Assembly (NCBI RefSeq): GCF_002899895.1
Contig: NZ_PPEI02000001.1
Coordinates: 434,001-498,000 of the forward strand
Direction: 5' to 3'
Length of the DNA: 64,000 nucleotides
Source: Chryseobacterium oncorhynchi
GTDB lineage: Bacteria; Bacteroidota; Bacteroidia; Flavobacteriales; Weeksellaceae
Position numbers and translations under genes: made by a program. The notes below the pieces were generated by a model that was given only the letters and a program-made list of their open reading frames with translations, was not told the DNA's origin and did not search any database. Below, piece by piece: positions 35,614 through 44,734 of the stretch; position 1 is the first letter of the stretch, and every line of letters begins with the position of its first letter.

Positions 35614-36288
35614 TTATTTTTTAGCTTTTACATCGATTGCGATCTCAATATCTTTGCTGATCATCCATTCTGCAGGGTCTGCTTCAGAAGTACCAAACTT
35701 AATTCCCCAATCTGTTCTGTTTACAGTAAATTTAGCCTGAACAGCCGCAGTATTATCTACTACATCTACTTTAGCAGGGAAAGTAACATTCATCGTTTTT
35801 CCCATTAATGTAAGGTTTCCGCTTACTGTTTTGTTAGCACCTGCAACAGCATCTTTTGGAGTTTCCTTAAGGTCTGTTACACTTGTGATTTTAAAGTCTG
35901 AAGTAGGGTTTTTTGCTACATCAAAGAAGTCAGGATTTTTAAGGTGAGCCTCAAGATCTGCCGGTTTTTTATCTTTTTCAGTTACTGAAGCAGGATCAAC
36001 TTTAATGGAAGTCATATCAATATTGAAGTTTCCAGCTACAACTTGTCCACCTTCAATGCTTAGATCACCTGACTTCACGTTAAGCGTTCCCCAACGAGGT
36101 GCAAAACCTCCTTTATGGAAAGCTTTCCAGTTAACAACAGAAGTTGCTGCATCAACTGCTAATACTTCTCCTTTGCTTTCTGCAACGTTTTGCTCGGTAG
36201 CTACAGCTGTATCTGTTTTTTCTTTATTATTACAAGATGCTGCTAGCAATCCTACTCCTACTAATGCAATTACACTAAGTTTTTTCAT
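35614..36288 (-). CDS. YceI family lipoprotein
   Basis: 224 residues. Lipobox AASC, then the YceI lipocalin-like barrel: VNWKAFHKGGFAPRWGTLNVKSGDL, the conserved NPDFFDVAKNPTSDFKITSV and GNLTLMGKTMNVTFPA, ending RTDWGIKFG...ISKDIEIAIDVKAKK. YceI proteins bind long isoprenoid chains in the periplasm; here it would be membrane-anchored. A -7 box TATTTTTG (minus strand, 36345-36352) lies 57 nt upstream. Confidence 0.92.
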   Translation of the reverse strand: MKKLSVIALVGVGLLAASCNNKEKTDTAVATEQNVAESKGEVLAVDAATSVVNWKAFHKGGFAPRWGTLNVKSGDLSIEGGQVVAGNFNIDMTSIKVDPASVTEKDKKPADLEAHLKNPDFFDVAKNPTSDFKITSVTDLKETPKDAVAGANKTVSGNLTLMGKTMNVTFPAKVDVVDNTAAVQAKFTVNRTDWGIKFGTSEADPAEWMISKDIEIAIDVKAKK

Positions 36289-36344
36289 ATTATTGAATTG
36301 TTTAAAAAAGTTTAATCGAAATTTTTCTTGTTGTTTTTCGGATA

Positions 36345-36352
36345 CAAAAATA
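36345..36352 (-). promoter_or_regulatory. -7 box TATTTTTG for the YceI gene
   Basis: TAnnTTTG match. The stretch 36353-36689 beyond it shows no gene. Confidence 0.5.
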
Positions 36353-36689
36353 GAAAAACCATATTTCTGTCATCTTAACATATATCAAGAAATGGATTTT
36401 TTTAGATTTTATTGCTCATTTAAGAAAAACAAACAGCAAAATAGTGAATTTATTGCTTATTACAATGATAATTGAGAATTTTGGATAAGAAAAATGGTGA
36501 AAACATGTCCTAAATTTATTATCTTCGTGATTAGTCACAGTGAATTCCTTTCTTTTTTAGACTTCCCATATGTTGTGAAAACACTCAAGACGGGGCAACT
36601 CGCCTTTTTCATTTCCTGAAAATTGTGTATTTTAGAATTCCACAATCTACGGATTTTGTCTTTATATACATCTCACAGATTATTCTAAG

Positions 36690-36843
36690 ATGGATAATGA
36701 AAATTCAAAAAATATGAATCAGCAATTATTTGAAAAAGTAGATCCGTACATCAGGAATTTTTCTTGAAGATGTTGAACCTGATCATATTGAAAACTATAA
36801 TTTAAGAGATAAGTTTTTAGAGTTGAGAAAGAATATTAAATGA
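36690..36843 (+). pseudogene. Frameshifted small gene
   Basis: Frame one reads MDNENSKNMNQQLFEKVDPY and stops at 36765-36767. From about 36753 the next frame continues without a gap in sense, GIFLEDVEPDHIENYNLRDK, on to a stop at 36841-36843. Together they would give about 50 residues with even, acidic composition, so one base seems to have been lost around 36751-36755. The family is not recognised. It marks the left side of the restriction-modification island. Confidence 0.5.
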
Positions 36844-36948
36844 TTGGATGATAAAGTTTCCAATATTAAATAGATAACAAATTCAAACGAAGATTATATG
36901 ATCACATAAAATTGAAGTCTAATGGTCACTGCTTCTGAACTTTGCTCT

Positions 36949-37641
36949 TTACAACTTCATCTCATACATTTTAGCATCCAGCTCTTTCCAATTGAAAATA
37001 TGTTTAGATAATTCAGCCCAAAATTCTTTTGAATGGCTTTTTACTTTGGTATGAACAAGCTCATGAACTACCAAATATTCTATTAGTGAAAATGGAAGTT
37101 TAATGGCATGAAAATTTATTATTATAGTATTCGATGGTGTACAGCTTCCCCATCGTTTTTCAAGCTTCATAAACTTGACATTGTCGTATTGTAACCCTAT
37201 CGTTTTAGATTTCTTTCTTAAAATAGGTTCTATTTTTTCCTGTGCTTTTAATCTGTAGTAGTTTTCAACAGCTTTACGTAAATTTTCTTGAGTGTTCAAG
37301 TGATCCGGTAGTGTAATCTTGAATTTAGATTCTGTAAAATCAATTTCAATTTTATGACTGTGATTTTCAATAATGATCTCAACATAATACTTTCTTCCTA
37401 GATACTGAATTCTGGAACCAGTGACAATTTCACCATCATTCAAGGAACTTACCAACTCTAATTTATCTAAAATCCATTTGGCTTTTCTAAGTATCAATTT
37501 ATTGGCTTGCTCAATTGAAATCGCTTTTCCTTTGAGAATAACACCAACGTCTTTTTCTACGCTAATATAATGTGATTTAAGACCGTCTTTTTCCATGATT
37601 GAATACTCAATGGTCTTGTTACCATATTGTACACTATACAT
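36949..37641 (-). CDS. YgjP-like (DUF45) M48-type metallopeptidase
   Basis: 230 residues. The zinc site is YLVVHELVHTKVKSHSKEFW (HExxH plus a downstream histidine), and EKRWGSCTPSNTIIINF is the family signature. This family is regularly encoded beside type I restriction genes. Its start overlaps the end of hsdR by 8 nt, so it is co-translated with it. Its job in the system is not established; cleavage or control of a system component is a guess. Confidence 0.87.
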   Translation of the reverse strand: MYSVQYGNKTIEYSIMEKDGLKSHYISVEKDVGVILKGKAISIEQANKLILRKAKWILDKLELVSSLNDGEIVTGSRIQYLGRKYYVEIIIENHSHKIEIDFTESKFKITLPDHLNTQENLRKAVENYYRLKAQEKIEPILRKKSKTIGLQYDNVKFMKLEKRWGSCTPSNTIIINFHAIKLPFSLIEYLVVHELVHTKVKSHSKEFWAELSKHIFNWKELDAKMYEMKL

Positions 37642-40600
37642 CTTTATTCTTCTTTAAAACATCTACCATTTCTTTTGCTTTAGCCTTAGCTTCTGACCGT
37701 TCTAACTTAGTGCTCAAGAATCGTATTATCTTATTTTCAATGTCTTTTTGAACTTGGCCTTTACTCTCCCATGATACAATACTCAGCTCGCCTTTGATAA
37801 GATCAAACAATGTTTTGGTTGCATCGTCGGCAGTACCATCAAAAAGCGTTTTCATCGAGTTATAGACAGCTCGTTCTCGTTCTGTCACAAAGCCTTTTTG
37901 CTCACCTTCTTTTTGCTCATTGATAATTTCATCTTGAATTATAGTGTAAGCTAGAAGTAATTGAGCTTCATCCATTCGCTGTGCTTCTTTCTGCTTCAAC
38001 AATTCATCTAGCCTTTGAGCCAATGGTTTGTAAAAATCAGGATTCTTATCTAATCCAACTTTAATGACGTGTTTCAAGTTATTTCGCATCTTTAGTTCTT
38101 TGGTTGCAGGTGATGCGTTCATGATTTCCTCTTTAAATTTATTTTTGTCAATAATAGAAATTGGTTCAGATAATAAACTATGAACTCCGTTTGATTTTAG
38201 ATGTTCATCAATCATCATTTGAAGCATTTTACTTTCGTCCTTACTGATTTTCAATTCATCATCATCAGGAAATGCATTTTTAGCTCTTATTTTAATTTCA
38301 TTAAATAACTTAAAGTCACTTTGATACTTCAAAGCCTTGGTATTTGGCAAGACGATATTGATTGATTTGTTAAAGTCTTTCAGTAGAGATTTGAAATCGT
38401 CTCGTATGTTGATAGGTTCAATATAACTTAGTGCTAAATCAATATAGTCTTCTCTTTTGTAGTTTCTATCAATTTTCAATGGTTTAAAGAAATCAATTAA
38501 TTTGGTGTGATTCATTTCTAACTTTGGAAATTCTTCATTGATATTCTTCAAAATATCATCAGGTCTTATGTCACCAGAAAAGATTTCTAACGCTTGAATT
38601 AAATATGCTGTGATTCCGTTATAATCTACAATAAAACCTGCATTTTTTCCCTTTCTGGAACGGTTTACTCTGGCAATAGCTTGAAGAAGGTTGTGTTCCT
38701 TCAAAGGTTTATCCAAATACAAACAAGAGGCAATAGGAGCATCCCAACCTGTTAGCAACATATCTGAAACGATCATAATCGCTGTATTGTCAAATTTTTT
38801 CTTGCCTGATTTTTCGGTTTCTTCTTCGTTTCCAAAAGGCAGTTTAAAATCGTTCGTAGCATCTTTGATGTCTTCGGGCGGTACAACGTATATTGGTCTT
38901 TTATTAGCAGGGTTATTTCTGTTCCATTCTAAGGTTTCATAGTAATCTTTAGCAATGGCATCCGTTTTTGGTGAACTCATACTCACTACTACTTTGGACT
39001 CAAAACTATGATAGCCTTCTTCTTTGAGTCTGTGTAAGGTTTGCTGGTATTTAATAGCTGATTCTCTTCCGCTACATACTAACATGGCTTTGTGACCATC
39101 TGGAAAAATTTTATCCCTGAAATGGTCAATTAAATGTCTGGAAATATCATTAATCCGTTCTGCTGATAATTGGTATTTTTTAAGAGCCTCTCGTTTTAGT
39201 TTATCCTTTTTTTCTTCAGATGCATTGCCAAATTTCACCTCAAATTCTTCATCAATAGCTTCTTTTTTAACATCTAACTTGCAGATTCCTTCATCATACA
39301 ATAGCTCAACAGTAGCTCCATCGGAAACAGATTCTATAATGGTATAAACATCAATATATTCTCCTCCATAGAATTCTCCTAAAGTCGATTTGTCTTCTTT
39401 AGATATTGGAGTTCCTGTAAAGGCTATAAACTTAGCGTTGGGTAAAACCGTTCTCATGAAAGAAGCTAGAAAACCATAATGACTTCGATGGGCTTCATCT
39501 ACTAAAATATAAAGATTTTCTTTTCTGGAAAGCTCTTCTAATTCTATTTCAACACGATCAATTTCCACCCATTTCCCTTTTTGAAGTTCTTTGGTAATCT
39601 TGATAAGCGTTTTATCTTTTAGATGTTTTTCAATCATCAAATTACCTTTCTCTTCTAGTTCGGTCTGGTCAGTAGAGTCTGTTGCTTCTTTATCGGTTTC
39701 TTGAAATTTTTGTATCGTGGTTGTAATTATTCCTCCGTAATCATTTCGAAGTAATTTATCTAAATGCACTACCGAGGAAGCTTGGTTCACATTCTTGAAT
39801 CCCACGTTTTGTAATGTCTTAGTGATTTGTAGATCCAAATCTTTTCTATCGGTCATTATCATCACCGTTGGATTATCAAAGCCATATTCTGGGGCCTGTA
39901 ATTTACGGGCAACATAAGCCATCGTTAACGATTTACCAGAACCTTGCGTGTGCCAAACGACACCACCTTCTCCAGCTTGCAGGCGTTCTATTGTTTTATT
40001 GGTGGCTCTTATTTGTTGATATCGTGGCAGTTTTTTTATGGTAATCCCATTCTCCAATTCAAATAAAACAAAGTGACGGATGATATCCAACACTCGTTCT
40101 TTCTTGAAAAGGGCAATGAGTAATTTATCTTGTTCCGTTTTGGCAAGAGCTAAAATATCAGTATCCTCTTTATTGGTCTTAAAAACAGAATAAAATTGTT
40201 GTGGCGAATTTATCGCTCCATATTTTCCACCAACTTGCCAAATCCCAGCACATATCTGATTGAAATGAAACAGCTTCTCTGAGTTTTCCTGGTAGTACTT
40301 TAAATCTCCATAAGCAGAGTCCCAAGCTGTTGGAGCATTCGGAGATTTACATTCAATGATACCAATAGGTAAACCATTGATGTAAATAACCAAGTCAGGA
40401 ATAGAGTGTCGAAACCTTCCGTGAAATTTCATTTGACTCACCACCAAAAAGTCATTGTTACCTATATTTTCATAATCGATGAAATGTACTGCATGAAATC
40501 CTTCTACGCCATCAATAATTTGTTTGACAGTATATGTTCCACCTCTCATCAGTTCCCATACCTTCTGGTTAATCTCCATTAATGAAGTTCCCGTAACCGT

Positions 40601-40810
40601 TGTAATGAGCGTATAAGCTTTATTAAGATTATTGTCGTTTATCCATGGATTGATGCGTTTAATAGCATCTAATAATCGCGTTTTAAGAATTACCTCGGTG
40701 ATATCATTGCGTTCCTGATGTTGCTCCCCATTGAAATAATGGTAGCCCATTTCTTGCAACAACGCTATGGCTGGCAACTCGCTATAAATATACTCTGGTT
40801 TGTTATTCAT
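37634..40810 (-). CDS. hsdR: Type I restriction endonuclease subunit R
   Basis: 1058 residues. The N-terminal nuclease shows PDLVIYINGLPIGIIECKSP (D...ExK). The helicase motor follows: Walker A HTQGSGKSLTMAY, Walker B VDEAHRSHYG, motif III FTGTPI, and the second RecA lobe with ILLTGWDAP-like DMLLTGWDAPIAS and QAIARVNRS. The enzyme translocates unmodified DNA and cuts at a distance. It appears intact. A -7 box and a hairpin in the gap to hsdS suggest its own promoter. Confidence 0.95.
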   Translation of the reverse strand: MNNKPEYIYSELPAIALLQEMGYHYFNGEQHQERNDITEVILKTRLLDAIKRINPWINDNNLNKAYTLITTVTGTSLMEINQKVWELMRGGTYTVKQIIDGVEGFHAVHFIDYENIGNNDFLVVSQMKFHGRFRHSIPDLVIYINGLPIGIIECKSPNAPTAWDSAYGDLKYYQENSEKLFHFNQICAGIWQVGGKYGAINSPQQFYSVFKTNKEDTDILALAKTEQDKLLIALFKKERVLDIIRHFVLFELENGITIKKLPRYQQIRATNKTIERLQAGEGGVVWHTQGSGKSLTMAYVARKLQAPEYGFDNPTVMIMTDRKDLDLQITKTLQNVGFKNVNQASSVVHLDKLLRNDYGGIITTTIQKFQETDKEATDSTDQTELEEKGNLMIEKHLKDKTLIKITKELQKGKWVEIDRVEIELEELSRKENLYILVDEAHRSHYGFLASFMRTVLPNAKFIAFTGTPISKEDKSTLGEFYGGEYIDVYTIIESVSDGATVELLYDEGICKLDVKKEAIDEEFEVKFGNASEEKKDKLKREALKKYQLSAERINDISRHLIDHFRDKIFPDGHKAMLVCSGRESAIKYQQTLHRLKEEGYHSFESKVVVSMSSPKTDAIAKDYYETLEWNRNNPANKRPIYVVPPEDIKDATNDFKLPFGNEEETEKSGKKKFDNTAIMIVSDMLLTGWDAPIASCLYLDKPLKEHNLLQAIARVNRSRKGKNAGFIVDYNGITAYLIQALEIFSGDIRPDDILKNINEEFPKLEMNHTKLIDFFKPLKIDRNYKREDYIDLALSYIEPINIRDDFKSLLKDFNKSINIVLPNTKALKYQSDFKLFNEIKIRAKNAFPDDDELKISKDESKMLQMMIDEHLKSNGVHSLLSEPISIIDKNKFKEEIMNASPATKELKMRNNLKHVIKVGLDKNPDFYKPLAQRLDELLKQKEAQRMDEAQLLLAYTIIQDEIINEQKEGEQKGFVTERERAVYNSMKTLFDGTADDATKTLFDLIKGELSIVSWESKGQVQKDIENKIIRFLSTKLERSEAKAKAKEMVDVLKKNKDV

Positions 40811-40859
40811 GAATATTTTATTGTGTGTATTTCTTTACCTAAGGTCTGGAATCTAAAAA

Positions 40860-40890
40860 GGTCTTACGCTGAAACAAAAATAAGCGTTTT
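40860..40890 (-). promoter_or_regulatory. Hairpin and -7 box between hsdS and hsdR
   Basis: TACGCT and AGCGT arms flank GAAACAAAAATA; on the minus strand the same stretch contains TATTTTTG (40875-40882), a TAnnTTTG box 65 nt before hsdR. It may be an attenuating hairpin, a promoter, or both. Confidence 0.4.
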
Positions 40891-40932
40891 TTATACCTTT
40901 TTGTTTCCTCTCGCTTAGTAACTTTTTCTAGA

Positions 40933-42231
40933 TTAAACTTTTACCCTAATTTTCCCTGTTAATAGCTGTTGCATTAAGCCTTGTTTGAGTTCTTGATAGT
41001 GGGTTTTCTTTTCTAATAATACTTCTAGTTTATCATCTATCGAATTGAGAATATTTGCTATTTTATTTTGTTCAGGCAATGGAGGATGTAAAATAATTAA
41101 TGTAGCTATTTCTTTAGTATTTACAACTCCTTGTGTAGAACCAGCTGTCTTTTTTCTAACTTGTTCTTTGATTACGTTAGAATTAAACTGAAATTTTAAA
41201 AATTCAGGATTTAATGTGGTCTTTGGGCGAATAATGATAATATTTAAACAATTGGATTCTTCAAAATTTTTTGGAACCAAAACAGCTTGACCACTAGAAC
41301 CGTGTCTAGCTATTAATAAATCCCCTTCAAATATTTTTGATTTAGTATTTTTATTATGAAATTCTTGAGTAACATATTTTAGATTGGAATATTTAATTTT
41401 TCCATCTGATAAATTCCCTGTACGTATCATCAGAACACCTTCGTTCTTTTCACAATAAAATTTTTCACATGTACCTACAAATCCAACATTTATTTTAATG
41501 CATTCTTCTTTTAAAATTTTTATATCCCAACTCTCAGGAATCATACCCAAACTAGACTCTTTAAACTCAGTATGACCAATACCTTTCGTTAACAACCGTT
41601 GTATTAAGCCTTTTTTGAGTTCTTGGGTTTCCGTAATTTGTTGGTCTACAACCTCGATTTTTTCATCTACAGTGCTTAATATTTCAGCTATTTTCTGTTG
41701 TTCTTGGACAGAATTTGGTACAGATAAACAGATTTGTTTTAATTCATTTAATCCAATTCTTGCTCTAGTTGTACCTGTGCTTTTAGACTCAGCTTCGTCT
41801 CTAAAATATTTTGAATTCAAGGCTTGAAAAACAAACTCATTGTCAAATCTATGAGTATCGACCGAAAGACGAATTCCATCAGAACACATCACATATCTTT
41901 CATCTGCCGAAGGAACTTTACAGCACCTAGCTACTGGTGCCATTTTAGCAAGAATTATTTCACCCGGATATATATTACATGAAATAAGCTCATTTGCTTT
42001 TTGTTCTGACGTGTAAACAATACCCTTATCAATAAATTTTCCTTCTCCAATATTTTGAAGTTGTAAAATTTTAACACCAGATTGTGTGTAGTGTTCTGAT
42101 TTTAAATCAGACCCAAATGGACCTCCTGTAAATCCATATCGATCTTTTTTATTTCTTAATTCATATAAAGGAATTCTACTCCAAGTATCTGGAATATCAT
42201 TTTGAAATGAAATTTTATTAAATTTAATCAT
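40933..42231 (-). CDS. hsdS: Type I restriction-modification specificity subunit S
   Basis: 432 residues with the usual two-fold design: target recognition domain 1 (about 15-180), central helical spacer QQKIAEILSTVDEKIEVVDQ, recognition domain 2 (about 235-390) and the C-terminal helix LPEQNKIANILNSIDDKLEV. The two spacers are similar at DNA level, as expected. The recognised sequence cannot be read from this. Its start overlaps the hsdM stop by 4 nt. Confidence 0.94.
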   Translation of the reverse strand: MIKFNKISFQNDIPDTWSRIPLYELRNKKDRYGFTGGPFGSDLKSEHYTQSGVKILQLQNIGEGKFIDKGIVYTSEQKANELISCNIYPGEIILAKMAPVARCCKVPSADERYVMCSDGIRLSVDTHRFDNEFVFQALNSKYFRDEAESKSTGTTRARIGLNELKQICLSVPNSVQEQQKIAEILSTVDEKIEVVDQQITETQELKKGLIQRLLTKGIGHTEFKESSLGMIPESWDIKILKEECIKINVGFVGTCEKFYCEKNEGVLMIRTGNLSDGKIKYSNLKYVTQEFHNKNTKSKIFEGDLLIARHGSSGQAVLVPKNFEESNCLNIIIIRPKTTLNPEFLKFQFNSNVIKEQVRKKTAGSTQGVVNTKEIATLIILHPPLPEQNKIANILNSIDDKLEVLLEKKTHYQELKQGLMQQLLTGKIRVKV

Positions 42232-43790
42232 ACCCCCAATTCCTTTAAAAATCCAGCTATCTTCACATTAATTTCTATTTCACGTTTTTCTAAATCAGAA
42301 AGCTTTTGGTGTACCATTTTAATGTCCACTTCAACTTCTGCTTCTGAGGTATCAATAAAACGAGAAATATTGAGGTTGTAATCGTTTTCGGCCAACTCGG
42401 TTATAGGTACAATACGCATGTATTTTTCTACATCAGTTGCACCATCATATGCATTTACTATTTTAGTAATATGTTCTGGTAATAATTCGTTTTGGTTTTT
42501 TCCTTCTTTGTAATCACTACTGGCATCAATAATGGTTACTTTTCCTTTTTGTGCTTCGGTTTTATTTTTATTAATAATCCAAATTGAGGCAGGTATTCCT
42601 GTGTTGTAGAACAATGCACTTGGCAACCCTACAATTCCTTCTACCAAGTCAGCTTCAAGTAAAGCTTTACGAATCGTTCCTTCGGTTCCGCTTCTAAACA
42701 AAGTACCGTGTGGTAAGACAACACCCGCTTTTCCGTCTTGTTTTAAAACCGCCACCATGTGTTGTAAAAAAGCTAAATCCGCATACCCTCTCGGCGGTAT
42801 TCCAAATTGGAAACGTCCATAAGGATCAGTTACTACTTTGGCATAATTTGGGGTTATTTTTTTCTCTTTACCATCCTTATCCAATTTTACCTCAATCGAG
42901 TTTTCAGCAGGTGTCCACCATCCATCCATCGAGAATGGAGGATTCGCAATCACACGGTCAAATAAATCCAACTCGTTATTTTCGTTTTTATGCTGTGGCG
43001 TGATTAATGTGTCTCCTTTTCGAATATCAGTATCCATAAAATTATGAAGCAACATATTCAATTTGCCAATAGCCCATGTACCCAAGTTTTTCTCTTGCCC
43101 AAACAACGATACATTGATATTGTTTTCTATTTTTCCGTTGGGTTGTTCGGCAATATAACGAGCCGATTCAATCAACATACCCCCTGATCCACAAGTGGGA
43201 TCATAAATTTTTTGTTTGGGTTCTGGTTTTATCAGTTGTACAATCAATTGCACCACACCACGAGGTGTATAGAATTCCCCACCTTTTTTACCTGCATCAT
43301 CGGCAAACATTTTAATCAAATACTCATAAGCATCACCTAATAAATCATTTGACTCCAGGTTAGAATTTCTTAATGAGTGTTGATTAAAGTGTCTTAAGAG
43401 ACGTTGTAATAATTCATCAGATAACTTTTCTTTATCACCAAACTTGGTGGCAGTCATTACACCTTCTAAAGAAGTATTTTCACGTTCAATTCCTGCAAAA
43501 GCTTTATCTAAAGCAATACCAATATTCTCCGTTTCTTTTTTGATGGTTTCCCAACGAGACTCGATTGGCATTTGGAAATAAGTTCCATCTTCTGCTTCCT
43601 CACGAGAAACACCGTCACGAGTCATGATGTTTTCAACCTCTTCTTCAAATACATCGTTGGAACGTTTTAAGAATAATAACCCAAAAATGTAATTTTTAAA
43701 ATCAGAAGAGTCAATGCTTCCTCTCAATATATTTGCGGAATCCCAAAGCCAGCTTTCTAAAGTGCTTAGAGATAATTTATTATCAGTCAT
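42228..43790 (-). CDS. hsdM: Type I restriction-modification methyltransferase subunit M
   Basis: 520 residues. N-terminal helical domain (LESWLWDSANILRG...FLKRSNDVFEEE), SAM motif I DPTCGSGGMLIES and catalytic NPPF (motif IV) of an N6-adenine methyltransferase, and a helical tail. I choose the ATG at 43790 (MTDNKLSLSTLE), the usual N-terminus; an in-frame start at 43832 adds residues unlike the family. First gene of the hsdM-hsdS-hsdR-ygjP series. Confidence 0.95.
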   Translation of the reverse strand: MTDNKLSLSTLESWLWDSANILRGSIDSSDFKNYIFGLLFLKRSNDVFEEEVENIMTRDGVSREEAEDGTYFQMPIESRWETIKKETENIGIALDKAFAGIERENTSLEGVMTATKFGDKEKLSDELLQRLLRHFNQHSLRNSNLESNDLLGDAYEYLIKMFADDAGKKGGEFYTPRGVVQLIVQLIKPEPKQKIYDPTCGSGGMLIESARYIAEQPNGKIENNINVSLFGQEKNLGTWAIGKLNMLLHNFMDTDIRKGDTLITPQHKNENNELDLFDRVIANPPFSMDGWWTPAENSIEVKLDKDGKEKKITPNYAKVVTDPYGRFQFGIPPRGYADLAFLQHMVAVLKQDGKAGVVLPHGTLFRSGTEGTIRKALLEADLVEGIVGLPSALFYNTGIPASIWIINKNKTEAQKGKVTIIDASSDYKEGKNQNELLPEHITKIVNAYDGATDVEKYMRIVPITELAENDYNLNISRFIDTSEAEVEVDIKMVHQKLSDLEKREIEINVKIAGFLKELGV

Positions 43791-44057
43791 TACGGTATTT
43801 ATCCTTTTATTTGAAGCGTAAATATAGTACAAAACAGAGGATTTTGGATGGTTTTCTATAAATTCTCAAGCAAAAACAAATCCATTATAAAAAGTAATTT
43901 TAAAGAACCAAAGTCTTCAGAATTGACATCATAGGTCAAAAACAGCATTAACCAAATGACCCTAACAGTATAATTCAAAACCATTTAGCATTTCCACATT
44001 AATTTCGATTATTATCACTACAAAATTATCAAAACAACATTTATCAATTATACTTAT

Positions 44058-44093
44058 AGATTAAGATTAAGATTAAGATTAAGATTAAAATTA
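44058..44093 (+). repeat. Hexamer tandem repeat (AGATTA)5 plus one variant
   Basis: Five perfect AGATTA units (44058-44087) and a sixth AAATTA. It sits between hsdM and the truncated methyltransferase, outside any gene. Confidence 0.95.
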
Positions 44094-44108
44094 CATTTAC
44101 TTTTGATT

Positions 44109-44149
44109 ACAAACAACTTCTCTGATAATCTGTATTATCAAAAGTTTGT
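44109..44149. repeat. Nested inverted repeat at the island edge
   Basis: ACAAAC (44109-44114) / GTTTGT (44144-44149), enclosing GATAAT (44124-44129) / ATTATC (44134-44139). It ends 12 nt before the remaining part of the O-methyltransferase gene. Confidence 0.6.
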
Positions 44150-44157
44150 GATAATAA

Positions 44158-44634
<477 letters not shown>

Positions 44635-44734
44635 GTTTCCACTACAATTTCCCTAATTAAACAGAACATTAAAAGAGTAACAACTTTCATTTTCTCATTT
44701 CAAAACCCTATTTTAGCTATCCGAAAACAGAACA

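Noticed and set aside
36005-36475. 156-codon plus-strand frame over the YceI gene
   Set aside because: It is the shadow of the YceI gene, and the part beyond it is low-complexity.
40933-42231. Phase-variable hsdS shuffling
   Set aside because: The two internal repeats are the normal central and C-terminal spacers; there is no second hsdS, no inverted copy and no recombinase in the window.
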